From contig JAAYUK010000041.1 in the NCBI GenBank assembly GCA_012517735.1, positions 1-55,314 of the forward strand: DNA of 55,314 nt. The letters run 5' to 3'. Below, piece by piece: positions 7,765 through 17,661 of this stretch (its first letter is position 1; every line of letters starts with the position of its first letter). The stretch is from Nitrospiraceae bacterium (lineage in GTDB: Bacteria > Nitrospirota > Thermodesulfovibrionia > Thermodesulfovibrionales > Dissulfurispiraceae). Below the pieces are notes generated by a model. It saw only the letters and a list, made by a program, of their open reading frames with translations, did not search any database and was not told the origin of the DNA. Both the position numbers and the translations under genes were made by a program.

Positions 7765-8445
7765 GTGGGATCGGAATCCTATAAATACATCACGAAGAAG
7801 ATCATCTCACGCGACAAGACGACGCCTTCCTGTCAGCAGCTTGTTCTGCGCGGGCTGGAGCAGCAGTCGGCAAAGGAGAGCATCGATGAAAAACAGGGCC
7901 AGCTGAGCGATCCGGACAATAGATACGACGATGCAAAAGAGCTAGAGCGGAAGATGCTCGAACGTGCTGCCGCCCGAAAGGCCGCGGCTGCTCGGGAGGC
8001 CGCGGCCTCAGAGCCCCGCGTGCTGCGAAAGGAAGCTCCGAAGAATGAAGTGACGACCCTGCTCGATCTGCTGGATGATGAACCCGGCAGGAGCCCGGCA
8101 GCGGAGCCGCCGGAGGATATTCAGTCGAGGCTCTGGGAGGCTGTCCGCCCGCATATTGTCCCGTATATCCTCGATAATCCAATCCTTGCCGGAATAATCG
8201 GCAATCCGGGGAAGGGCGATCTTCTCAAGACCGAGTCGATCACGACTCCTGCCGGAGACGTCATCAGGCTGGTGATCCGGCAGCGGGATCGCCAGGAAAT
8301 CCGCGATGTCCGGCTTCGGGGCGTTAAGGAGCATCGGGGGGTTCGGGGAGTAGAGTTCGAGATTTCCGACCCCGGGGGCTTCAGGACACCGGATGATTGC
8401 GGATCTGTGGGATTCATGGATCTTGATTCAGTAAAAAAGGAGTAG
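7765..8445 (+). CDS. Hypothetical protein with Ala/Glu/Arg-rich helix
   Basis: The protein has 226 residues and resembles no family I know. Residues 55-85 are a highly charged Ala-rich helix (KMLERAAARKAAAAREAAA), probably a coiled coil, followed by a Pro/Glu linker. Residues 115-225 look like a compact domain (WEAVRPHIVPYILDNP, then an Arg-rich strand segment). The first possible start in frame is GTG 7765, since a stop lies at 7750. The only Shine-Dalgarno-like sequence (AGAGGA) is unusually far upstream. It sits between the sigma54 regulator and another unknown gene. Confidence 0.6.
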   Translation: MGSESYKYITKKIISRDKTTPSCQQLVLRGLEQQSAKESIDEKQGQLSDPDNRYDDAKELERKMLERAAARKAAAAREAAASEPRVLRKEAPKNEVTTLLDLLDDEPGRSPAAEPPEDIQSRLWEAVRPHIVPYILDNPILAGIIGNPGKGDLLKTESITTPAGDVIRLVIRQRDRQEIRDVRLRGVKEHRGVRGVEFEISDPGGFRTPDDCGSVGFMDLDSVKKE

Positions 8446-8519
8446 CCCGGATATCCTTCAGCAATTCCGGCACGTGCATGGCGTTGTCGGAACGGACAGC
8501 TCCCAATCGTTTGTTCAGG

Positions 8520-8549
8520 TTGACTTTTCCCCGCTCTATCTGGTATTAA
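8520..8549 (+). promoter_or_regulatory. Possible sigma70 promoter
   Basis: TTGACT (8520-8525) and TATTAA (8544-8549) are separated by 18 bp. Transcription would begin within a few bases of the in-frame ATG at 8558, which would give a nearly leaderless message. Confidence 0.4.
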
Positions 8550-8557
8550 TCCTGCTA

Positions 8558-9433
8558 ATGTCAGGCATTGCTAGAATTTATGACGAGCTTGCGCGGGCCG
8601 GTTTTGCGGACGGCACGATGTATGTCATCAGCGGGGACAACCATATTGTCGAACTGGTGATGTACGCGGGATTCATTGTCAGCGTAAAGTGCCGGGGCCG
8701 CGGAATCGATCAGATTGTCGAATTGCTGAAGGCCGGGGACTTCAAGCAGGTTCGGCTGACGCCCGGGGATGTCAGGCTCGAAGCCGTCAATCCCGATGCG
8801 GTCAGGAGGCTCGCGGGTTTCTGTGCGGCTGACGCCTTGAAGCCTGCGACGATGGAGCCGGAACGCATGGTGCGGATCATCTCGCTGATTTCGTATCTTG
8901 ATGTGTCGACAGCAGAGGGCAGCGCGCCGGCTGCTGCGGAACTCACCTCTTTTATCGAACGGTTTTATCCGACCTTTTCCTTTGATCGTGCTGCAATACA
9001 AAAGAGGATCGTCGGTCTTTCCGCCGAACTGAGCGTCATGATTCCCGGGCTGCATCAGGATGTGGTACCGGATGATGCAAAGCGCATACCGGCATGGATT
9101 GTGACGGTGCTGGAGAAGATTCCGAGCGTGAGACTGCGGGGCTTTGTGCAGTACTACCTCCTTTTTGGCGAGTCGCCGCAAAAGATGCTGGGGCTGACCG
9201 CAAAAAAGGACACGAGCCTCGGCGCCAAGCCAGGCTCCGTCAAATTATCGAAGACGCAGTACCCTGCCTATACCAAAAGCAGCGTGGTGACCTTGTTTTG
9301 CAACCTCCAGAACGCGGGAGACTTTAACATCATCTGGCATTCCGAAAACAAACGGGAGCTCCTGATTACAAAGGCTGATTATGAACATGCCGGGATCGGG
9401 CAAAACGATAACGTTATTGTTCTGTTTCATTAA
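8558..9433 (+). CDS. Hypothetical protein
   Basis: The protein has about 291 residues from ATG 8558; the frame is open back to an ATG at 8474, but that extension looks non-native and neither start has a clear ribosome site. The N-terminal segment (DGTMYVISGDNHIVELVMYAGF, then SVKCRGRGIDQIVELL) resembles the strand-helix units of PATAN/DUF4388-type domains, a weak comparison. The C-terminal part (about 200-290) ends in a basic strand-rich region. No catalytic motif is visible. It is followed 18 bp later by a small membrane protein, probably in one transcript. Confidence 0.7.
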   Translation: MSGIARIYDELARAGFADGTMYVISGDNHIVELVMYAGFIVSVKCRGRGIDQIVELLKAGDFKQVRLTPGDVRLEAVNPDAVRRLAGFCAADALKPATMEPERMVRIISLISYLDVSTAEGSAPAAAELTSFIERFYPTFSFDRAAIQKRIVGLSAELSVMIPGLHQDVVPDDAKRIPAWIVTVLEKIPSVRLRGFVQYYLLFGESPQKMLGLTAKKDTSLGAKPGSVKLSKTQYPAYTKSSVVTLFCNLQNAGDFNIIWHSENKRELLITKADYEHAGIGQNDNVIVLFH

Positions 9434-9451
9434 TACAGCAGGGAGGGGCAT

Positions 9452-9682
9452 ATGGATCTGGTTCTGGTCGCAAATCTGATTTTCAGCATCACCATTGTCG
9501 TGCTTGGGGTCAGGCGTTACAAACAGACAGAGGTTAAGGCATTTCTTTTTGTCGCTCTGGGCTTTCTCATGTATGGCATTTCGCATCTCGCGGGCCTGAC
9601 AGGTTTTGGAGACATGAAAACGCTTCTAGTCGGGGTACGGAGTCTGGGGTATATTTTCGTCATTATCGGCCTGCTCATCTGA
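9452..9682 (+). CDS. Small three-helix membrane protein
   Basis: The 76-residue protein is almost entirely hydrophobic, with helices at about 3-20, 30-48 and 58-76 and short basic loops (VRRYKQTEVK). GGGAGGGG lies 5 nt before ATG. It is the last gene before a strong terminator, so it closes the unit that starts at or before the 8.5 kb gene. No family is recognised. Confidence 0.8.
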   Translation: MDLVLVANLIFSITIVVLGVRRYKQTEVKAFLFVALGFLMYGISHLAGLTGFGDMKTLLVGVRSLGYIFVIIGLLI

Positions 9683-9706
9683 AGCACGCGCTTGTTTTGG
9701 CACCTG

Positions 9707-9739
9707 AACGGAGAACGCGTCAGCGCTCTCCGTTTTTTT
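9707..9739 (+). terminator. Rho-independent terminator
   Basis: AACGGAGA (9707-9714) and TCTCCGTT (9727-9734) form a perfect 8-bp stem around a 12-nt loop, and a T-run continues to 9739. It lies 25 bp after the small membrane protein. Confidence 0.85.
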
Positions 9740-9792
9740 ATGCAAACGAATTTGGGCGGTGCACAGATGAGCGGCTCGCGTATCTTTGGTAT

Positions 9793-9960
9793 TCAGGACT
9801 TTTTGCTGGTTTTTGCGAAGACTCCGGTTATCCTCCGCTGCAGGTTGTCGCTGCCGCAACCCGGGCATTTGGTTGCAGGCTTTGTCTGGTATTCGCTGAT
9901 CGTATAAAACGCCGTAAACTCCTTTCCGCAATCCTTGCAGGCGAAATCATAGGCAGGCAT
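9793..9960 (-). CDS. FmdB-family zinc ribbon protein
   Basis: The protein has 55 residues from ATG 9958-9960, fixed by AAGGAGG 6 nt upstream; the frame is open 24 codons further but that part is not needed. It has the FmdB/CxxC regulatory-type ribbon: MPAYDFACKDCGKEFTAF at the N-terminus, then KCPGCGSDNLQRR. Two CxxC pairs should bind one zinc ion. FmdB proteins are widespread and their role is not settled; they have been suggested to be regulatory. It converges on the terminator at 9.7 kb. Confidence 0.88.
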   Translation of the reverse strand: MPAYDFACKDCGKEFTAFYTISEYQTKPATKCPGCGSDNLQRRITGVFAKTSKKS

Positions 9961-10414
9961 GGGTTCCTCCTTCCTGAGCAGGGTTTCCGGTTCATACAGG
10001 TATCCTGAACAATTGTAGCAGGTTTTGGGCATGCACGCATCGGCGTCTTATGCTCTGTCTGCCGGAGATGGTATTCCGGCTCGTTCCGTGCCGGGTGTCG
10101 GCCTCTATACAGAATTCTCCGATTCGGCATCCGGCCGTCAGAGCGACATGAGGGTTGTGAATGAGCGCTATTCGTCCATGGGGTCGTGCGCTTTCAGGAA
10201 AGGTGCAGAGCAATCTGACGGTTTGGAATATCGGTAACAAAGAAAGCAGTTCCATTTCCCCTCCCGATGACGTTACTTTTCGTTACATTGCCCATCATGC
10301 CTGTTACCTTTATTCACAGGCTTCAACAGGTTATACAGACCGGAATTTGCACATTATTCCATTGTATATAATTGAAATTTAAAGATAAAAAATGTCTGCT
10401 CATAATTTCTGCAA
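9961..10414. other. Intergenic region with promoter for the DUF294 gene
   Basis: This 454-bp stretch has no gene I can support. Near its right end TATAAT (10367-10372) lies 43 bp before the next ATG in an AT-rich tract, with only a weak -35 (TTTGCA at 10346), and is the best candidate promoter for the acetate-linked operon. The left part contains the probable control region of the divergent fmdB-like gene, but I see no clear hexamers for it. Confidence 0.45.
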
Positions 10415-12349
10415 ATGAATGGCATAAGCGTTGCTTATCAAAGAGGCATGATTATTGGAGAGCTGACAGAGTTTCTCGGGAAGGTACCTCCCTTTCAATT
10501 GCTGGATGCCCCGCAACTCACCGCCGTGGCGCACAGCGTTTCCATGGAGTTTTATCCCAAGGGCACCCTGATTCTGAAACAGGGCGGCAAGCCGAGCGAT
10601 TATCTTTACATCATCAAAAAGGGCGGTGTCCGGGTCTCCCGCCTGACAGCGGATGAAGGCGAGGTAACGATCGACTATCGAAGCGAAAGCGATCTTTTCG
10701 GTTACCTGTCCCTGTTCGGCGGCGACAAGGCTCGGGCCAGCGTGGTTGCTGTGGAAGACACGATCTGTTACCGGATAGACCGGGCGGCCGTCCGCAAGCT
10801 GCTCGATACGCACGAAGGAGTCCGGGATTTTTTCCTGAAGTCCTTCCTCAATATTTATATCGACAAGACATTCAAGGAAATGCACGACAAAAGCATGTCC
10901 ACCTCTGCGGCAGATCGCATCATGTTTACTACCACCATCGGCGAAATCGCATCGAAGGATGTCATCACCGCACCCGACAGCATATCGATCAGGGATGCAG
11001 CGGGCATCATGTGCCAGAACAAGATCAGCGCATTGGTGCTGAACGACGCCAATGGCCTCCCGTCAGGAATCGTGACGGACCGCGACCTGCGCGGCAAGGT
11101 TGTCGCGCGTGGCCGCGATGTGAACGAGCCGGTGAGGTATGTGATGAGTGCCCCGCTGATCCGATCGGATGCGCGCGACCTCTGCTTTGAAGCGGTGCTC
11201 AAGATGATCCGATACAATATCCACCATCTGCTGGTCATCAAGGATGGCGCGATGTGCGGGATGCTGACGAACCATGACCTGATGCTCCTGCAGGGCAATT
11301 CGCCCCTTTCGATTGCCCGGGATATTGAAGAGCAGCAGAGCGTGGAGGGACTGGTTGGGGTATCCCGGCAGGTGAACGGTATCGTCGGTATGCTTCTGAA
11401 AGAAGGGGCGCGCGCAGGCAGCATCGCCCGCGTCATTACGGAAATCAACGACCGGCTCGTGCGGAAGGTGCTCGAAATCGCCGAGCGCAAATACGGCCAG
11501 CCTCCGCTCAGATACTGCTGGATCGCGTTCGGCAGCGAAGGCAGAAAAGAGCAGACCTTCAGGACCGATCAGGATAACGCGATCATTTATGCTGACCCGG
11601 CATCGCCGCATGAAGCGGACACTGCTGCCCGTTACTTTTCGGGATTTGCATCGTTTGTCCGCGACAGCCTGGTGCAGTGCGGTTTTCCGCTCTGTCCGGC
11701 CGACTTTATGGCGAGCAATCCCAAGTGGTGCAAGCCGCTGAAGAGCTGGAAGAAGTTCTTCTCCCAATGGATCAGCGAGCCGACAGCCGATGCCGTGCTT
11801 AATTCAGTCACCTTTTTCGATTTTCGCGCGGTGCATGGCGAACATCTCCTGGCTGAGGAACTGCGCGACACCCTCTGTGTTCAACTGAAAGATCGCAAGG
11901 TATTTCTCGGCTACATCGCAAACATGGCGATCAAGAACCGTCCCCCGATCGGGTTTCTGAAGACCTTTGTCGTCGAAAAAAGCGGCGAGCACAAGGACAT
12001 GCTGAACATGAAGATCAAGGGGTTGGCACCGATCGTCGATCTTGTCCGTCTTTTTGCGCTCGAAAAACAGATTCGCGAGACATCGACGCTTGATCGTATC
12101 CGTTCCCTCAAAGGGCAGCATTCGCTTGTTGATGAGTTCGGAGACGAACTGGCCCAGGCATTTGAATTTATCATGCTGCTCAGAATTCAGCATCAATTCG
12201 ACCAGGTTACGAAAGGTAACATTCCGGACAATTTCATTAACCCCGACGCCCTGACCAATCTCGAAAAGAAGACAGCGAAAGAGGCGTTCCATCTCATCAG
12301 CCGCGTGCAGGACCTGGTGATTGAGCGGTACAAGCACATGATATGGTGA
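10415..12349 (+). CDS. cNMP-binding / CBS / DUF294 nucleotidyltransferase-like protein
   Basis: The 644-residue cytoplasmic regulator has a cyclic-nucleotide-binding beta barrel at about 25-145 (YPKGTLILKQGG, then GDKARASVVAVEDT). A CBS pair follows at about 175-295 (ALVLNDANGLPSGIVTDRDL, then HHLLVIKDGAMCGMLTNHDL). Next comes a DUF294 putative nucleotidyltransferase domain (AFGSEGRKEQTFRTDQDNAI, about 370-390) and a DUF294 C-terminal helical domain. The GSEGR...DQD pattern is the GlnD-like metal and nucleotide motif. Proteins of this type often precede DnaQ-like exonuclease and actP/acs genes and may sense energy state. The start is uncertain: neither ATG 10415 nor ATG 10448 has a well-spaced ribosome site. 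Confidence 0.9.
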   Translation: MNGISVAYQRGMIIGELTEFLGKVPPFQLLDAPQLTAVAHSVSMEFYPKGTLILKQGGKPSDYLYIIKKGGVRVSRLTADEGEVTIDYRSESDLFGYLSLFGGDKARASVVAVEDTICYRIDRAAVRKLLDTHEGVRDFFLKSFLNIYIDKTFKEMHDKSMSTSAADRIMFTTTIGEIASKDVITAPDSISIRDAAGIMCQNKISALVLNDANGLPSGIVTDRDLRGKVVARGRDVNEPVRYVMSAPLIRSDARDLCFEAVLKMIRYNIHHLLVIKDGAMCGMLTNHDLMLLQGNSPLSIARDIEEQQSVEGLVGVSRQVNGIVGMLLKEGARAGSIARVITEINDRLVRKVLEIAERKYGQPPLRYCWIAFGSEGRKEQTFRTDQDNAIIYADPASPHEADTAARYFSGFASFVRDSLVQCGFPLCPADFMASNPKWCKPLKSWKKFFSQWISEPTADAVLNSVTFFDFRAVHGEHLLAEELRDTLCVQLKDRKVFLGYIANMAIKNRPPIGFLKTFVVEKSGEHKDMLNMKIKGLAPIVDLVRLFALEKQIRETSTLDRIRSLKGQHSLVDEFGDELAQAFEFIMLLRIQHQFDQVTKGNIPDNFINPDALTNLEKKTAKEAFHLISRVQDLVIERYKHMIW

Positions 12350-13059
12350 GCACATTCTTCGAGAGGTTCTGGCAAAAAGGACAGATCGCCGGCTCGCTTG
12401 ATCCGGAAACGGTGATTGACGATGTCCGCTTTGTCGTTATCGACACCGAGCTGACGGGGCTGGATCAGCGGCGGGATTCCCTCATATCGATCGGTGCTTT
12501 CCGCATGAACGGCAGTGCAATTGAACTCGGCACCTATTTCAACCGCATGATGAATCCCGAGCGGGCGATGAATCCGAAAAGCGTTCTCGTGCATGGCGTA
12601 ACGCCGGGAGAAGTCGAGCTCGAACCGGCTCAGAAGCCGATACTGGCTGAGTTTCTTTCGTATTGCAAAGATGCGGTTCTGGTCGGCCACTGCATTGACG
12701 TTGATCTGTTTTATCTGAACAAGGAACTCCGGTCTCTTCACGGAACGGAGCTGGGCAATCCGGCAGTGGATACATACTCGCTCTACGAGTGGCTTGCAGG
12801 CAGAGGGATTGTGCGGCCGCAAAAGGCCTCGGGCGGCGCCAGCACGGCCCTGTTCGCGATAGCCGCCGATCTCGGCATCGCGGTCGCCTCAGCACATAAT
12901 GCCCTGGGCGACGCCTACACAACCGCCCAGATATTTCAGCGCTTTCTCTCGTTGTTCCGTCGCGAAGGAATAACGACGATCGGCGCTCTTTTACGCATTG
13001 GGGATCCGGCGGGCGGTGGAACGCGCGCACTTCCGGCCGGACAGGTGAGTAACTTTTAA
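12343..13059 (+). CDS. DnaQ-like 3'-5' exonuclease
   Basis: The 238-residue DEDDh-family exonuclease shows motif I VVIDTELTGLD near residue 30, motif II VGHCIDVDLF near 109, and motif III SAHNALGDAYTTAQ near 185. All acidic residues and the His are present. It overlaps the preceding DUF294 gene by 7 bp, so translation is coupled. In this setting it is unlikely to be the replicative epsilon subunit; in related operons it accompanies the DUF294 sensor and an acetate symporter, and its substrate there is not known. Confidence 0.9.
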   Translation: MVSTFFERFWQKGQIAGSLDPETVIDDVRFVVIDTELTGLDQRRDSLISIGAFRMNGSAIELGTYFNRMMNPERAMNPKSVLVHGVTPGEVELEPAQKPILAEFLSYCKDAVLVGHCIDVDLFYLNKELRSLHGTELGNPAVDTYSLYEWLAGRGIVRPQKASGGASTALFAIAADLGIAVASAHNALGDAYTTAQIFQRFLSLFRREGITTIGALLRIGDPAGGGTRALPAGQVSNF

Positions 13060-13073
13060 CTGAGGAGGTCACC

Positions 13074-13382
13074 ATGCAGACAGACGTCAATGTTGCAAAA
13101 ATGCTCGAAGACCCTGAATTCAAGGCACTGACCAGCCAGAAAAACAGAATCTCATTGATTCTCACCGTCTGTGAAATGGTCCTGTTCTTCGGATTCATTG
13201 CACTCATCGCGTTTCAGAAGCCGTTTCTCGGAACCAAAATCTCCGGAGCCGTCACGATCGGCATTCCCATTGCGGTCGGGGCGATTGTATTTTCGTGGGT
13301 CCTGACGGGGATCTACGTTTTTTGGGCAAATACCAAATATGACTCAATGGTGCGGCGCATACGCGAACGCTTAGGAGGATAG
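13074..13382 (+). CDS. DUF485 membrane protein
   Basis: The 102-residue inner-membrane protein of the DUF485 (YjcH-like) family has a soluble N-terminus ([18 protein letters not shown]), helices at about 25-47 and 58-82, and a basic C-terminus (MVRRIRERL). TGAGGAGG lies 6 nt before ATG. It ends one base before the actP start region, the standard yjcH-actP arrangement, and is thought to support the symporter. Confidence 0.9.
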   Translation: MQTDVNVAKMLEDPEFKALTSQKNRISLILTVCEMVLFFGFIALIAFQKPFLGTKISGAVTIGIPIAVGAIVFSWVLTGIYVFWANTKYDSMVRRIRERLGG

Positions 13383-13383
13383 C

Positions 13384-14925
13384 ATGGAACAGACAGCGAT
13401 CGGTCAGGCGAACCTGACATCAATCATCTTTTTTCTCGGCTTTGTCGCAAGCACGCTCGGTATCACCTACTGGGCAGCGAAACGGACCCGCAGCACCTCG
13501 GAGTTTTACGCTGCGGGCAGAAGCATCACCGGCTTCCAGAACGGTCTTGCACTGGCAGGAGACTACATGAGCGCCGCGTCGTTCCTCGGCATTGCGGGTC
13601 TCGTTTCGACCCGCGGCTACGACGGGCTGATTTATTCGGTCGGCTGGCTGGTCGGCTGGCCGATCCTGACGTTTCTGATTGCAGAGCCCTTGCGGAATCT
13701 CGGCAAATATACGTTTGCGGATGTTCTTGCGTACCGGCTCAGCCAGCGGCCGATTCGCACCGCTGCAGCAACCGGTTCTCTCGTGACCGTGCTGTTCTAC
13801 CTCATTGCGCAGATGGTCGGCGCGGGCACGCTCATCAAGCTGATGTTCGGACTTCCTTACGAAGTCGCGCTGATTCTGGTCGGCACGCTCATGATCGCCT
13901 ATGTGCTTTTCGGCGGGATGCTGGCGACGACCTGGGTGCAGATCATCAAGGCGGTGTTGCTGCTCGGCGGCGCGACCATTCTGGTACTCCTGACGCTTTC
14001 GAAGTTCGGTTTCAGTTATGCCGAACTGTTCCAGGCTGCCAGCACGCAGTACGGAGACAAGTTCCTCCAGCCGGGTGGCCTCGTCAGCGACCCGATTGAC
14101 GCCTTCTCGCTCGGTCTGGCGCTCATGTTCGGCACGGCGGGATTACCGCATATCCTCATGCGCTTCTACACCGTGCCTGACGCCAAGGAGGCGCGCAAGT
14201 CGGTCTTTTATGCAACCGGGTTTATCGGCTACTTTTACATCCTGACCGTGACGATCGGCTTCGGCGCAGCGGTTCTCGTCGGCTCAAAGATCATAACCGG
14301 CATCGACAAGGGGGGCAATATGGCAGCGCCGCTGCTTGCGGAAGCCCTCGGAGGAGACGTATTCCTCGGTTTTCTTGCTGCGGTTGCCTTCGCCACAATC
14401 CTTGCCGTTGTTGCGGGTTTGACGCTTGCCGGCGCGTCCGCGCTTTCGCACGACCTGTACGTCGGCGTCATACGCAAAGGCGTGGCAAATGAAAAGGAAG
14501 AAGTCAAGGTAGCACGCATGGCTACCGTCGGCCTCGGCGTGGCCGCCATTCTGCTTGGCATGTTGTTCAAAGGACAGAATGTCGCCTTCATGGTCGGACT
14601 CGCCTTTGCGGTTGCGGCAAGTGCCAACTTCCCCGCGCTCGTCATGTCCATATTCTGGAAGGGGCTTTCGACGACCGGCGCGGTTGCGAGCATCTATACG
14701 GGGCTTTTCCTTGCGGTTGGATTGATCGTGGTGAGCCCGACCGTCTGGGTCGATATTTTCAAGAACCCGGCAGCCCTGTATCCGCTGAAGAACCCCGGCC
14801 TGTTCTCGATGGGAGCAGCATTTATCGTTGCCATAGCCGTTTCGCTGCTGACCGCCGATAAGGGCGCAGAAGAAAAGTTCTCGGAAGAAAAGCTCCGCAG
14901 TTACGTCGGCATCGGTGCGGAGTAG
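13384..14925 (+). CDS. actP: Cation/acetate symporter (SSS family)
   Basis: The 513-residue member of the sodium:solute symporter family has 13 predicted helices. The family's SSS motif region is visible as [20 protein letters not shown] and [14 protein letters not shown] near residues 40-75, with [20 protein letters not shown] at about 245. It should import acetate or another short monocarboxylate with a cation. A TTAGGAGG site lies 6 nt before ATG. It is preceded by DUF485 and followed by acs, which supports acetate rather than another substrate. Confidence 0.93.
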   Translation: MEQTAIGQANLTSIIFFLGFVASTLGITYWAAKRTRSTSEFYAAGRSITGFQNGLALAGDYMSAASFLGIAGLVSTRGYDGLIYSVGWLVGWPILTFLIAEPLRNLGKYTFADVLAYRLSQRPIRTAAATGSLVTVLFYLIAQMVGAGTLIKLMFGLPYEVALILVGTLMIAYVLFGGMLATTWVQIIKAVLLLGGATILVLLTLSKFGFSYAELFQAASTQYGDKFLQPGGLVSDPIDAFSLGLALMFGTAGLPHILMRFYTVPDAKEARKSVFYATGFIGYFYILTVTIGFGAAVLVGSKIITGIDKGGNMAAPLLAEALGGDVFLGFLAAVAFATILAVVAGLTLAGASALSHDLYVGVIRKGVANEKEEVKVARMATVGLGVAAILLGMLFKGQNVAFMVGLAFAVAASANFPALVMSIFWKGLSTTGAVASIYTGLFLAVGLIVVSPTVWVDIFKNPAALYPLKNPGLFSMGAAFIVAIAVSLLTADKGAEEKFSEEKLRSYVGIGAE

Positions 14926-15090
14926 AAACAGCAAGCGGATAACAGTGACGGGGATGAGCGATGAATGAATGCTGCAACAGGTCAACGAATCCCCATCATA
15001 ACGTTTGAACACACTGCAGGGAGCAGATAACGGGAGATTGGGCATCTGCCTGACAGACTTTGAAAAGGACAACAAAAGGAGGACGAAAAG

Positions 15091-17061
<1,971 letters not shown>

Positions 17062-17079
17062 GGTTTGTTCTGTTTATGC

Positions 17080-17119
17080 AGAAAGAAGGCCGCCGTTGGA
17101 GGCGGCCTTCTTTCTGTCG
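17080..17119 (+). terminator. Strong terminator after acs, possibly bidirectional
   Basis: AGAAAGAAGGCCGCC (17080-17094) and its exact complement (17101-17115) form a 15-bp perfect stem with a 6-nt loop. The T-rich 3' arm serves acs, and the A-rich 5' arm could serve the converging DUF1499 gene. Confidence 0.85.
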
Positions 17120-17140
17120 GAGGCCTGTTGGGCGGGAGCG

Positions 17141-17620
17141 TCAGGGTATGCGAAAACGTTCGTTGTACTGTTGGCGGAATTTCTCGATACGTTTCCGGTT
17201 TGCCCCGAAATCCCAATACCCGATTCGCGAGGCGGATCGCACATGGACAATGCTTTTTGTGCTATCAATGAGAAACTCCACGTCGTCAATGAAACCGGTG
17301 TTGACCCTGAATTCAGCGTGGATATATACATCAGTCGCCGTAATGAGCTTAGCCCCGGGATAGGCGGCGATTACCTCCTTGAGTAGTTGCAGGGTTTGAG
17401 GTCCTGTCCTGAAGACGTGCAATGGTGCTATGGCATGGCGCTTGTCTGGCGCCATGCTGGATACGCAGTTTGGTGAAGACGGACAGGGCTTCAGGATCGG
17501 CTGAACATCAAGTGCTGCCGCACAACTCGCAGAGAAAATCATGGCCGGAGCGAAAGCAACAAGGAGAATAAATGCCATTATCATGAGAAAAGTATACTCT
17601 TTTCCTTGTGCCGAAGCCAT
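17141..17620 (-). CDS. DUF1499 protein with signal peptide
   Basis: The protein has up to 159 residues. After an N-terminal hydrophobic segment (MAFILLVAFAPAMIFSASCAA) comes the DUF1499 signature CPSSPNCVSSM, then a mixed alpha/beta domain (ITATDVYIHAEFRVNTGFID, DVEFLIDS, VRSASRIGYWDFGANRKRIE). The signal contains SASC, so export and perhaps lipidation are likely. The true start may be the ATG at 17584; neither start has a strong ribosome site. Function of the family is unknown. Confidence 0.85.
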   Translation of the reverse strand: MASAQGKEYTFLMIMAFILLVAFAPAMIFSASCAAALDVQPILKPCPSSPNCVSSMAPDKRHAIAPLHVFRTGPQTLQLLKEVIAAYPGAKLITATDVYIHAEFRVNTGFIDDVEFLIDSTKSIVHVRSASRIGYWDFGANRKRIEKFRQQYNERFRIP

Positions 17621-17661
17621 TCCTGTCCGTCTGCACGATGATGATTTCTTCGCACAGAGCG

